Positions 1 through 9,666 of a stretch of DNA of 64,000 nucleotides are shown here, one piece after another (position 1 is the first letter of the stretch; the number at the start of each line of letters is the position of its first letter). The notes below the pieces were generated by a model. That model ran no database searches, had not been told where the DNA came from, and was given only the letters and a program-made list of their open reading frames with translations. The stretch comes from Tolypocladium sp. Sup5 PDA-1. Lineage: Eukaryota; Ascomycota; Sordariomycetes; Hypocreales; Ophiocordycipitaceae. A program made the translations under genes and the position numbers. The stretch spans positions 1 through 64,000 of the forward strand of contig JPHH03000041.1 in the NCBI GenBank assembly GCA_000750105.3, in the 5' to 3' direction.

Positions 1-42
1 CCCATCCCCCACCCCCCCCCATGCCCCCCCCCCCCCCCCCCC
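1..42. repeat. C-rich low-complexity tract
   Basis: The window opens with a nearly pure cytosine tract, including an uninterrupted run of 19 C from 24 to 42. It is simple sequence with no coding potential. Its true length may be uncertain, because long homopolymers are error-prone in assemblies. Confidence 0.9.
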
Positions 43-983
43 AATCCATCAACAGCATCCCGCAGACGCCGCGCTTCCGCAAGCCATCTTGCGCAACGGC
101 CCGCGCGGATACACACCCTCGTCATCATACGCGCGGCTGCTGACCATCAGACAAGCCCCATAGCATCGAGGGCCTGCACTAATAGCCGACTTCATGATCT
201 AGTTGCCCCTTTTATCCGCGCTAAGACCAGCCGTTCATACATCGTCATGATAATATTGCTAGCCTGTATGCACTCATTCGGAGGCGCCTAAAGTCCTAAA
301 CAGCCGCGAGTCGCCACCTTGTCAGCATGCTAGCTGGAGAAGTGCGTCCCTTGTCCATGGCCGCATAACCCCCGGTCACGGACTCACGGCATCTAATCTG
401 GGTTCTGGCATGGTCACGTTAAACAAGCCCATGTCCGCTTTGCTGCGCGAGGCCTCCTATTGGCGGCGCAAACTGTATTTTGCTGCCTTTAAGCCTCATC
501 GCCTAGAGGCCTGAGGACCTCACATGACCTTGACTACACCAACACCCAAGGGCGTGGTACCATCACGAGACTACAAACCACCCAACACAAAAGTGAATAT
601 GTAAAAACTCTATTGATGGTGCTATTCTATCTGTGAGTTCCATAGTGACGTACGAGCCACCAAAGACATGAATCGTGGCCTGTCCTTAACAAAGGCAATC
701 CCACCCGAGCAGGCCGCACCGCGTGACGGTAGGTCAAGACAAAGAACCACCGCATCAAATGCCATGTTGCAGCCGCCTGTATCATTTGTGTTTGAAGCAA
801 ACTGCTGGCAAACAAGTCAGCGCAATGTAGTTGACGTTGCCATGCAACCACACTCACCAAGACCATGTCGTCGTCTCACTCATATCCGTCGTTCCGCAAG
901 GCTCGCATCAAAGATGTCAGGTAGTACGCCGGTTCGTTCTCAAGGCAAATGTCGTCCGTGCCAACGCACGGCTGAGCCAGACG
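43..983. other. Intergenic, no gene seen
   Basis: About 940 bases without a convincing gene. The open frames here are short, overlap each other on both strands and encode no recognisable domain. This is downstream of the coiled-coil gene that ends at 984. No tRNA or repeat was seen apart from the C tract at the edge. Confidence 0.6.
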
Positions 984-1649
984 CTAGATGATGCGTCGTC
1001 GCTTCAAGATCTCTTCGTATGCCCTCATCTTCTCGGTTCTTATCTCCAGGATGCCGCAGGTGTCGTCGTGCCGTTGCCTCGTGTCTTCAAACTTTGACTT
1101 CCAGTATCTGCACTGGTCCTTCCAGTAGTCTACGTCTCGGAGCAGATCTGATAGACGCCGACCGCACCCTTGCTCGACTTGCCTCGAGAGACACTTGACT
1201 TTCTCTCGGAGGTCCGTGTTCTCGTTCTTGATATCATTTTTCTCCTTCTCGAGCTTGTCAATCATCTGTTTGAGCCGCTCCTCCTCGCGACAGTGTCGAG
1301 ACGAGTTTTGGCCAGCATTTTCAATGGACCGGCGAAGGGCATCGTTGTCGGCGCAAAGGACGTTGATCTGGCCCTGGAGCTGGGGAACGACGACGTGGCA
1401 GAGGTGGTGGGCTTCGGCTTGAGCAGTCGAGAGGCTCGCCTTCAAGGCACTAACCTCGCAAACCAGGCTTTTGTTGGTCTCGTCGAGACAGCGCTCCCGC
1501 TCCACGAGGCGGTTCCATTCCTCGCGGCTGACCTTGTAAGTGTCGTGCTCGTGGCGGTGATGGTGATGCCCATGGGAGCGGGAGCGCTTGATGGATACAA
1601 ATTGCTGCTTTCCTGACGGGGTGGTCTCAAAGTACCAACGTCTGGACAT
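984..1649 (-). CDS. Hypothetical coiled-coil protein with His-rich N-terminus
   Basis: Not recognised as a named family. The start is placed at 1649, giving 221 residues beginning MSRRWYFETTPSGK. The open frame continues upstream to 2036, but that part (residues such as SYISSCSPSLITW) looks like translated leader, so the internal methionine is preferred. Residues about 25-35 form a His-rich patch within an Arg/Ser/His basic stretch. From about residue 45 to the end the protein is charged and heptad-like, rich in Glu, Lys, Arg and Leu, typical of a long coiled coil, and it ends KRRRII. A structural or scaffolding role is conceivable but only inference. A non-ATG upstream exon cannot be excluded. 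Confidence 0.65.
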   Translation of the reverse strand: MSRRWYFETTPSGKQQFVSIKRSRSHGHHHHRHEHDTYKVSREEWNRLVERERCLDETNKSLVCEVSALKASLSTAQAEAHHLCHVVVPQLQGQINVLCADNDALRRSIENAGQNSSRHCREEERLKQMIDKLEKEKNDIKNENTDLREKVKCLSRQVEQGCGRRLSDLLRDVDYWKDQCRYWKSKFEDTRQRHDDTCGILEIRTEKMRAYEEILKRRRII

Positions 1650-3324
1650 TCGAGAGATGTCGGGGATCTCAGGGATCGGGATGGGCTGGCTCTGTTGGTT
1701 ACCCACCTTGGCGGCGGTACCGGAGTCGAGTCGACGCTGTGGGAACCCGTCTGTGATGGCAGCAAGACGGGATACACAAAGCCTTCGGGTAGAGAAACGA
1801 GAGGTGGTTGACAAAGACTGAAAGAGGGACTGGAATGGTCCAAGTGGGAAGAGGCTGTTTAAAGTACTGAGACGTTGGTCGAGCAGGATGTGACCCGAGG
1901 CACCGGTGACTTGACCGAATGTCTTTGAAGGAGCCAGACAGGTAAGAATGATGTAGAGAGGGGGCAGTCGAGCAATCCAGGTGATCAAAGAGGGTGAGCA
2001 AGAGCTGATGTACGACCAAGGGGTCACGTCGAACACTCGAGAGCGTGAGCAGCAAGTCAGTTATAAAGGAACCGCGTCCAGGCACTCGCCCGTACTAGGT
2101 CTCTCTACTTGCGGCCACATGAAGGAGCAAAAGGGAGAAAGTATGGCACGGGGTTCCAGCATCTGGCCGGAAACGGGTGCAGTTGAAGGCCAAGGTCCTT
2201 GTGGCTGAGGACTGTGGCTCGACCAGGGGGTGGTTACTGGTGGTTGCCATCAGGAAGTGGAAGTGCAGGCTGTCAGCAGAGCTGGAGACCTGGATGCTTA
2301 TTATTATCTCCGTACCTCGACCGGCGAGGCTTTGGAAGAGCGTGCAGGTCCACGAGGCTGAACGGCACGCTCACCCCCATGTCTCATCTCGATCATATGC
2401 CAGTTCGGCGGGAGGCAGCCCTTTGAGGCGAATATGATGAGCGCTTGCTCCGTGGGTAAGCATTCAAGCGGCCTCCGAGAGCAGCCTCAGCAGAGCATCG
2501 TCGAGGGCTCAAAGCACGGCGACAGCGTCGGTCCGCGGCGGTACCTTGGCCGAGCGGGAGGCTGCAAGGGCGACGCAGGGACGATGCAAGTTTGCTGGCC
2601 ACGAAGGACGGGTGCTGAGCTGGCAAGGTCCCAGAGAGCTCCGAATGGGTGGGGAGATGTTGCGCAGATGGTTTGTCCAGGCGACACCACAAGAGGGGGT
2701 CAGTTGATGGTGGCGTGGCGGCCCGCACGCGCACTGTGTCACTAGGCTGCGCGATCAGGAGCCGGCGTCCGCTGAGGAGCCGGCGACGACCCACTGAGCC
2801 ACAGTGCGAATTGCCTTAGGTTGGTTGCCAGGTGCTCCAACACCTGTCAACCAGCCTGGCATTATCCTCCGTTCGCAGCATGCTTTGCCACCAACAGCTC
2901 GACCGAGCTGGCCGCTTTCATGCTTGCCTTGAAACGCACAGTCCCTGGTAGTAACGTCGTCCTTTTGTTTGCTCCATGAAAGGATATGTGGATACGACAA
3001 GGCATGTCACTTCAATCCCGCTTTGTCCCTTGACGACTGCTGTCGTCTTCAGGGCTCGCTTTGTGTGTCGGGGGTCTTATTATGGCGGCCTTTCGTATCT
3101 ACAAAGCAAACTCTATCCACATAATCTCTCATTTATTATTCTATAACGTTTGATATTGGTATCTTGAGACAAAGGTTCCAGTCTGTAAGGACAAAATAAA
3201 TCCAACTCCGTAAAACACAAAAGGCCGCCGTGAGCCATTCCGAAAGACGAGCGCCCTGGCCAGTCCAGCATTCCCCAGTGCTGGACCACCTTCTTTCACC
3301 TCTGCAACGACTGGCTCAGGCTCA
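1650..3324. other. Intergenic, shared upstream/downstream region, no gene seen
   Basis: About 1.7 kb between the coiled-coil gene (-), whose promoter and leader lie here, and the 3' end of the DUF7702-like gene (-). Open frames of 60-135 codons exist on both strands, but they overlap one another and have no domain-like composition. No repeat or RNA gene was recognised. Confidence 0.55.
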
Positions 3325-4304
3325 TTATACTTTGCCCGCCGGCCCGGCATCTGGAGAAACAGCGAGGCCGCGTCCAGGGGGGATAGAGTATCCCGTAAAC
3401 AGGTACAGGCACAGAGCAACGTACTCCATCAACAGGCCCATCAATGCAAAAGCCACGGCAGATCCGTAGACTGGGTTCCACGTGGTTGTATGGGTGTTTT
3501 GAAAGACGACTTCAAGAATGCCGTAGATGGTTCGCACCATGATAAAGGGACTCGCCATAAGGGACCCAGTAAGGACCTAGGGCATCAAGTTAGTAAAGTT
3601 CAGGCTCGCTTCCAGGCCGGTGGGTGTGACAGATGATTGCGTACCCTGTGGCTGCTCTGAAGAAACTCTGATCGCCGCTTCAAAAAGTAGAGCTGCATCC
3701 CGGTGAGGGTGACGAGCTCGACGGCAAATATAATGTACCCGGCGAGGGTCAGAGCGTGGCCGATGGACCGCATGTCGCTCGAGGTCTGGGAGCCCAGGGC
3801 ACCACCGGCCGAGAGCAGCGCGGCGGCGATGACAAAGGCAGCGCGCAAGAGACTGCCGATTTTGTTCGAGTGAGGGCTGTGGCTGTAGTTGTCCATCAAG
3901 CTACAGCGAGGCTGGTATTAGCATGGCCCGTCGACTGTTCAGGGGCATCATATGCCGGCTTACATGACGCGCGTGAGACCCAGGTCGGCAACAATCAGGG
4001 GAATGACGCCGACGTTGAGGAGAATAATGGCCGCAATGATGAGGCCAAGGTTGTCGGGGTCCTTTTCCAGAGCGATGATTATGGGGCCGCCCGCGAGACG
4101 CACTTGATGTCTATTAGAAGACACCCTTTGAGGGTTTCACGAAGGCGGTTTCTGCAACTTACTCAGGCTGAAGGGTATAAGCGGCCACCAGGCCATTCTC
4201 GGGCGAATCTTGCCGTTGCGCACCATGAGGTAGATGGCGAGAGGGACCATGGGCACGTAGAAGACGATTTGGGCAATGCCCAGGGCAGTGTGGGAGTCCA
4301 TCAT
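3325..4304 (-). CDS. Seven-helix integral membrane protein, DUF7702-like
   Basis: Four exons join in frame to 262 residues: 4304-4163, 4102-3964, 3900-3645 and 3576-3325. Donors GTAAGT, GTAAGC and GTACGC and the AG acceptors keep phase throughout. The protein starts MMDSHTALGIAQIVFYVPMV and has about seven hydrophobic helices, with conserved-looking stretches RLAGGPIIIALEKDPDNLGL in the first half and ASPFIMVRTIYGILEVVF in the second. This layout matches the DUF7702 family of fungal membrane proteins, which resembles RTA1/PTH11-type seven-helix proteins and has no proven function. The C-terminal tail is short and polar. The family assignment rests on topology and motif memory, so the function is unknown. 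The 5' leader carries a (CCA)n run immediately before the start codon. Confidence 0.8.
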
Positions 4305-4310
4305 TTTGGC

Positions 4311-4340
4311 GGTGGTGGTGGTGGTGGTGGTGGTGGTGGG
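4311..4340. repeat. (GGT)n trinucleotide repeat in the 5' leader
   Basis: About ten GGT units, read as (ACC)n on the transcribed minus strand. They begin only a few bases upstream of the start codon of the DUF7702-like gene, so the repeat is probably in its untranslated leader. Confidence 0.85.
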
Positions 4341-5421
4341 TGATGCTGATGATGGAGGCAGTTGGTCTCAACTCTCGAGTTCAACGACAGCGACGAGGGC
4401 CAAGACACGAATACAAAGTCTTGGAGTCGCGACTGAACTGCAGCAATGTCGAGTGGCTTGCAGGGAGTCTGCCTTTGCAAGACTTGAAGAACGTGCGGTC
4501 CTAGTCGATATATACCCGCCACGACATCGCCCCGAGCTGACCACGGCGGCCCTGTGTCAGTTGCCGTGAGCCGGCTAGGCAAATCAGCGACGAAGCAAAT
4601 TCGCAGCATCGTGCCCAAAGCGTACCAGCGTGCGTCCTCAGCCACGCGTGGGCGGTGGGCCGTGACGCACCTTGGACCCTGCGGCCGATCCCCTAGATTC
4701 AACCGCTCTGGGCCGACGTGGCTGTCGCCCTGGATGTGAGGTGGCTAAACCGCGTTGGGCGTTATACCGCGAAAGGGCCACCGGCATCGCCAGCGTCAGT
4801 TCGTCGCCCTGGCCGTTGGGCTCGCGACGTCTAGCCGCATTGCTCTGGCCAGGAATCGAAATGAAAGTTTAGTATGAGGCTGCCGCTCTTCAGGATGCGA
4901 TGAACAAAGGCTCGTCCGTAGCATCGGCGAGACCGCCGCTCGCGATATGATATCCACAGCTCCCCCAGACCCGCCTGGCCCGCCTCCGCCAAGCCCTACC
5001 GCTCGTCGAATGGGCTACCTATTCGGGACGGCGTGTCAAACACATGTGGCTGTCGCGATGCACCAGGCGCCATGTACGTACGTAGTCGCTGCGCGGCTGT
5101 GTCGTGGCGTTTGCCGTCACGTCACGGAACAGCGTGCCGTGGAAACCTTCTGATTAAGTCTAGAAAACGCCCGAGCTGTGTGCCCGAGAATCGGATTCGC
5201 TTGGGCGATGCACCGCCGCGATGGACAGAGTGTCTGTCGTGGTTGCTTACACGGCTTAGTCATTTTCGTTGACCCCGGGTCGTAACTTATTGGCTCCCAA
5301 AGCTTCCCCAATGCTTGCCCAATGCCGAAGCTTGTTGGCTCATTCAACAACATTGTCCATCTGTCCTCAGCTTCAGCTTCAGCCTGTCCTCGGCAAACAA
5401 ACAACCAAACGCCTCTGCAAC
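4341..5421. other. Divergent promoter region, no gene seen
   Basis: About 1.1 kb separating two divergently transcribed membrane-protein genes. It should contain both promoters. Only short overlapping open frames without domain character are present. Just before 5422 the plus strand becomes rich in CAG/CTT words, consistent with a leader. Confidence 0.5.
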
Positions 5422-5787
5422 ATGGCCGTCCTCTCCTCCGTCGCGACGACTCTCGTCGCCCTCCTACACGTCTACATCCTCTACCTCGAAATGTTCCTCT
5501 ACAACACTCCCCGCGGCCGCAAGACCTTCAACATCACAGCTGAGTTTGCCGAGGGGACCAAGGTCCTCGCCGCCAACCAAGGCCTTTACAACGGGATCCT
5601 CGCCGCAGGGCTATTCTGGGGTCTCCTTCACCCATTCTCCGTCTTTGGGAGGGAAATCCAGCTCTTCTTCCTGGGGGCTGTTATTGTTGTTGGCTTGTAC
5701 GGCGGTGCGTCGGCGGTGAGGAAGATATGGGCCGTTCAGATGCTGCCGGGGATTATTGCTTTTGGTATTGTATATCTGGAGCTGTGA
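5422..5787 (+). CDS. Small DUF1304-family integral membrane protein
   Basis: A single-exon gene of 121 residues starting MAVLSSVATTLVALLHVYIL. Four hydrophobic segments are visible: residues about 3-22, 50-70, 73-95 and 100-118. The sequence around YILYLEMFLYNTPRGRKTF and the later AANQGLYNGILAAGLFWGL match the DUF1304 family of small bacterial and fungal membrane proteins, where E-M-F and NQGLYN are the hallmark words. The start at 5422 is preferred over the upstream in-frame ATG at 5269 because it gives a full-length family member and has a good context (CAACATGG). The biochemical role of the family is unknown. Confidence 0.85.
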   Translation: MAVLSSVATTLVALLHVYILYLEMFLYNTPRGRKTFNITAEFAEGTKVLAANQGLYNGILAAGLFWGLLHPFSVFGREIQLFFLGAVIVVGLYGGASAVRKIWAVQMLPGIIAFGIVYLEL

Positions 5788-5952
5788 GGCGTTTACACAC
5801 TAGTCTGGCAGGTTAATACCGGATTGACCATGAGGCGGGCTGCAGCATCAGAACCATTTGAAACGTCCATGACACAGCGGGCGGGCCACGAGAAGAGAAG
5901 AGGGAAGAGAGTCAAGGGAACAAGTCGACGAGGGGGCAGCAGTATGATCTAA

Positions 5953-5990
5953 ATTACGGATTTTACGAAGAATTACGAAGGATTACGAAA
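5953..5990. repeat. Four TTACG(A/G) repeats at about 10-base spacing
   Basis: TTACG occurs at 5954, 5963, 5973 and 5983, the last three as TTACGAA. The 9-10 base spacing is close to one helical turn. It lies downstream of the DUF1304 gene. It could be a protein-binding array or simple degenerate sequence; nothing else supports a function. Confidence 0.6.
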
Positions 5991-6661
5991 CCCCAGTTCA
6001 GGTTGCTGCACATGTCTGTCCGGCTCATACTTCACAGGCACTCGTGTGGAATTATGTTGATAGCATGCCTCGTCCGCACTGCATCGCCATGTTATTCGGC
6101 CTACCCTGGAGCCGAGCCAGTACCACGAATATTGAACCAGCATGTCGTGATTCAGCACAGGATAAAAGCTTCAAGCATGTAAATCTTTCTCCATGATTTA
6201 CAAGCTACAAATCCAAGTGAGAAAAAATCTGCACCAGAAGATGGCTTCCAGCACGTGGTTCGTGATCTCTTGAGCTAGGACTAATTCACCTGTGCTTCTT
6301 TTTCGACTGCCTCGCTCGCATCCACACACAGATTCGCACACAGTCCACTTGCAGCAAGCGAATCCGCAAGAAAAAGACATGTATAGCCAATTCAACCGCA
6401 AAAGTCTGCAGTGCTAATGCAACGTACAAAGCAATTTCCCTCTTGCCCAGTGTTGTCGTAGACGGTGTGTCGCGTGCCTGTGCTTGCGTTGTGGTTGTGC
6501 CAATCGCCACACCAAGATTCATGGATGTCCTGTGAACAACGTCAACCACCAACCAAGAACCCGGGTGTTTTTAATAATAATAAAAAAAGAATGCAAAAGA
6601 AAAGAAGAAAACCAGCATATCCAGCCTCCAGCTACAATCCGTAAAACAAAAAAGAAAAGCC

Positions 6662-6668
6662 AAAAAAA
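6662..6668 (-). terminator. Pol III terminator of tRNA-iMet
   Basis: Seven A on the plus strand, read as a T7 run on the minus strand, begin three bases after the discriminator base of the tRNA. This is a standard RNA polymerase III stop. Confidence 0.85.
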
Positions 6669-6670
6669 GA

Positions 6671-6753
6671 TAGCAACACCTGGTCTCGATCCAGGGACCT
6701 ACGGGTTGATCTCAAGATATGAGCCCGTCGCTCTTCCCCTGAGCTATGTTGCT
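6671..6753 (-). tRNA. Initiator tRNA-Met (CAU) with an 11-base intron
   Basis: The minus strand folds into a complete cloverleaf. The acceptor arm is AGCAACA paired with TGTTGCT, followed by discriminator A at 6671. The anticodon stem is ACGGG/CCCGT with loop CTCATAA, so the anticodon is CAT. An 11-base insertion (TCTTGAGATCA) sits exactly between positions 37 and 38, the canonical tRNA intron site, and its TGAG can pair with CTCA of the anticodon loop. Initiator hallmarks are visible: an A1-U72 end pair, GGG/CCC in the anticodon stem, a seven-base D loop, and a T loop ATCGAGA with A54 and A60 in place of the elongator TTCG. Removing the intron leaves 72 bases. This is the translation-start tRNA. 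Confidence 0.93.
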
Positions 6754-7203
6754 GTGTTTCTTGCTTGCTTGCTGCGTTGGAGAGCTACGGACCAAATGTC
6801 CTACTTAAGGGCTCATGCCCGGGCTGGCAGTGTTTGTGGGCGCTTTTGCGTTGTGTTTGTGACTCACTGCTGGGTTTGATGGACCCAGTGCGGCGGGTGG
6901 GGAGGGCGGCTCTGCGGGGACCGGACGGGGCTTGAAATTGCGGCTCCATCAGAGTTTCTTTGGGTTGGGCACGACTACTTCGTACGAGACGTCACGCTGA
7001 ACCGAGGCTGCACCTGTGTGAACATCGCAATTGCAGCAAAATGGAGCCGTGAGGTTAATATGGTATCTCTAGTGTACAAAGTATATGCATGCCCAAACTC
7101 CAGCCAAGCATCTCGTCGCTTCATGTGTCCATTAATCATCTTTTTTGTTTCCGCCCGGTTATACCCCCCGGGGCCCGAAGTGCCTCCGATCCACTACAGC
7201 GCT
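6754..7203. other. Intergenic, no gene seen
   Basis: About 450 bases between the tRNA 5' side and the 3' end of the zinc-cluster regulator. A copy of the intergenic word TACTTCGTA is at 6976-6984. Nothing else was recognised. Confidence 0.55.
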
Positions 7204-9666
7204 TCAACCCAGCTCCCACGACTCGCCCCAGAGCTCGTTCAGGTTGAGCCCCAAGAGCTCCAGGCTCGGGTCCATGTTAAAGGGCTGCGCTTGATCACCG
7301 CCGCCAATCATCCACGGCCCCGGCACGGACGAGTCGACGGGCACCGTGGTGATGGTCGGGTTGAATGTGAACGGCGTCACGGACTGGTGAGCAGAGTTAG
7401 ACAAACCATCCACGAAAGGGCACGCAAACGGTGGTATCGTTACCTTTTGTCTGTCGGGCAGATCCAGGCCCGGGCTGGGCCCGATGCCAGGTGCGGACAA
7501 GGTCGTCGCGCCGCTGATGGGCGTGCTGGGCCCCTGGCCAGACGAAACCGGCGGCTCCTGGTTCGCCAGCAGCCTGTAGTGCAGGTTGACGAACCGCTCC
7601 GCCGACGTCGACTTGGCGACCTCGGGAGACTTGGTCCCCAGGTGCGCTTCGAGGAGCCCCAGCGCGGCGCACATGATGGAGTAGCCCCACGGCTCGTTGT
7701 TGCCGCAACGCAGCAGCCGGTCCTCCTTCATGGATATGCACTTCTCAATCAGCTTCAGCGTGTGGTGCGAGTTGATCATGATCATGTTGGTCGAGCCCCG
7801 CGGCTGCAGCATCGTCACGCTGCACAGGTTGATGGCCGTCGTCAGGGCATCCTCCCGCAAGAAGTTGAGGGCGCGGATGCCCTGGTCGTACAGCTTGTCG
7901 TGGAGGAGCACAATGTCGCGGGCGGCGTTGTAGTAGATGATTTCCGAGTACTGGTACTTGGAGTTTTGCTTCCGCAGCTTGAGGTACGGCTGGTGCAGCG
8001 GGATGATGTACTGCCGCAGCTGGACGTGCAGCAGCGTGTAGGCGATGAGCGGGTTCTTCTTGCTCTTGGTGTTGTCCGTGTTCATGTCCCACGACGGAAG
8101 GGCATCAATCTCCTGCGTCAGGTCATTGGTGTACCGGATGACTTGGTCGTAGTCAATGTCAGACAGGGGGCCCGTCAACAGCCGGCTCAGTTCGAGGCGC
8201 AGCGGGAGACTCTGCCGCGCGAGATTCTGGAAGGAGGAAAAGGTATACTCCTTCTGGGGTTTGGACGGAGGCAATACCGTCGTCTCCTCGTCAAAGTCCT
8301 CGTCGTCGAGATTCCGCGGCGGGTTGGTGTCGTAGTGCAGCTGGCTGACCAGCGTCGGCAGGCCGTGGTCAAATGAAGCCTGCATGTCAAACTCCTGCAC
8401 CGTCGTCCATATCCGCCGCCGCATCTCCTGGTTGTAGATGGTGATCTTGCCCGCCATATGGCTCGGCTCGCGGTGCAGCCCCACGGCGATGCCGTCCTGG
8501 ATGAGCGCGCCCGAGCCGGTCCAGAACCGCTTCTTCTTGATGGTGTTGACGCGCTTGCCGAGATACAGCAGGCACGCGACCTGGAAGTGGATGAGCTTGC
8601 GGTGCTTCTGGCTCTGCTGCGACAGCCAGGTGTCGCAGGCCCAGATCCACTTCTCGGCCCAGTGGCGAGCGTTGGACATCATGCCGATGAACTTGAGGGT
8701 GTCGTGGGTGTGCACGCAGCTGGCCACGGCCATCATGGAGAGGATCAGCGCCGTGAATGCGGCGTAGCGCTGCTTGTTGCCCGGCTTCCAGAAGTCGTCG
8801 TACTCCTTGCGGAACGTGGGGATGTGCACGATGCGGTGGACCTGCTCGAACTGGTCCAGGTAGACCGAGATGAGCGCGTCCGTCTCCTCCTTGGTGGGGA
8901 GCAGCGCGATGAGGTCGGCATCGGGCTGCTCAAAATGGGCCTCCCGATCTTCCTTGCGACGCTTGCGGTCCTTGCGGTCGTGCAGTATCACGGGCCGCAG
9001 CCACTCATCCGCCGTCTCTCTCATGAAGGGGCAGAGGCCGGTCAGCTCGACAAAGGCCATGCTGGCATTGTGCGGTCCAAAGTAGCGGGTGCGGAAGCCC
9101 TTGCCGCGGAAAAACCGCAGCTCGCCCTTCTCGCCGCTCATGTTGCTGGCGTCGATGCACTCCTGCACGTCGGGGCGCGGCCCCTCGCCGTCGGCCAGCG
9201 TCTCATCCTTCTGGGTTGAGGGCGAGGTGGTGCCGGCGACGGTGCTGCCGTCAAAGGATGTGGTGCCCCCCGGCGGCCGCGTAAGCTGGTTCTTGAGCTG
9301 GGTAATCTCCAGCTCCAGCCTCCGGATGCGCTCATGGTCCTCCCGGGACGTGAAGCCCGGGGCGACGTCACCGCCGATGCCGAACCTCCGGGAGTCGAGC
9401 TGCGCGAACGGCGGCGGCACGCCGGACGAGGCGTTGACGACCTCGCCGTTGCGGGACTCGTAGCTGCAGCGGTCAGGGGTGCCGCTCTTGATGCAGCGCT
9501 CGCAGGGGAAGCCCCTATCGCAGGACAGCTTGCGGCGGCGGCACTCCAAGCAGCTGAGGCGCACGCGCTGCCTCTTGCGCGCCGGTGGTTGGTCGGAGCC
9601 GCCAGAGCCTCCCGTGCGAGGCCCCGTGTCGCCGTCGGATTCCGGGCTCTCACTTCGGTCAGTCAT
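7204..9666 (-). CDS. Zn2Cys6 (zinc cluster) transcription factor
   Basis: One open frame of 820 residues. The DNA-binding zinc cluster is near the N-terminus with cysteines 39, 42, 49, 55, 58 and 67 (spacing C-x2-C-x6-C-x5-C-x2-C-x8-C) and is preceded by a basic RKRQR patch. A short leucine-containing helix around residues 110-125 may be the dimerisation element. The middle region, about residues 250-560, matches the fungal-specific transcription factor domain, with landmarks such as GSGALIQDGIAVGLHREP and RRRIWTTVQEFD. The C-terminus is Pro/Ser-rich, then acidic and leucine-rich (LELLGLNLNELWGE), a likely activation segment. Bases 7384-7443 could be a 60-base in-frame intron (donor GTAACG, CTAAC, acceptor CAG), which would remove 20 residues. 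Target genes cannot be told from sequence. Confidence 0.93.
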   Translation of the reverse strand: MTDRSESPESDGDTGPRTGGSGGSDQPPARKRQRVRLSCLECRRRKLSCDRGFPCERCIKSGTPDRCSYESRNGEVVNASSGVPPPFAQLDSRRFGIGGDVAPGFTSREDHERIRRLELEITQLKNQLTRPPGGTTSFDGSTVAGTTSPSTQKDETLADGEGPRPDVQECIDASNMSGEKGELRFFRGKGFRTRYFGPHNASMAFVELTGLCPFMRETADEWLRPVILHDRKDRKRRKEDREAHFEQPDADLIALLPTKEETDALISVYLDQFEQVHRIVHIPTFRKEYDDFWKPGNKQRYAAFTALILSMMAVASCVHTHDTLKFIGMMSNARHWAEKWIWACDTWLSQQSQKHRKLIHFQVACLLYLGKRVNTIKKKRFWTGSGALIQDGIAVGLHREPSHMAGKITIYNQEMRRRIWTTVQEFDMQASFDHGLPTLVSQLHYDTNPPRNLDDEDFDEETTVLPPSKPQKEYTFSSFQNLARQSLPLRLELSRLLTGPLSDIDYDQVIRYTNDLTQEIDALPSWDMNTDNTKSKKNPLIAYTLLHVQLRQYIIPLHQPYLKLRKQNSKYQYSEIIYYNAARDIVLLHDKLYDQGIRALNFLREDALTTAINLCSVTMLQPRGSTNMIMINSHHTLKLIEKCISMKEDRLLRCGNNEPWGYSIMCAALGLLEAHLGTKSPEVAKSTSAERFVNLHYRLLANQEPPVSSGQGPSTPISGATTLSAPGIGPSPGLDLPDRQKVTIPPFACPFVDGLSNSAHQSVTPFTFNPTITTVPVDSSVPGPWMIGGGDQAQPFNMDPSLELLGLNLNELWGESWELG

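Larger units (their letters stand above)
5788..6670. other. Intergenic region with short TTACG repeats
   Basis: About 880 bases between the DUF1304 gene and the 3' side of the tRNA. No protein gene seen. It holds the TTACG repeat cluster at 5953-5990 and becomes strongly A-rich on the plus strand from about 6580, ending in the A run that acts as the Pol III terminator of the minus-strand tRNA. Confidence 0.6.

Noticed and set aside
1..42. C-rich tract considered as a telomere or chromosome end
   Set aside because: It lacks the CCCTAA/TTAGGG unit; it is simple sequence only.
7018..8376. 452-codon open frame on the plus strand opposite the zinc-cluster regulator
   Set aside because: It is antisense to a gene with clear domains, is rich in Arg, Val, His and Gln as expected of the complement of GC-ending codons, and has no recognisable domain.
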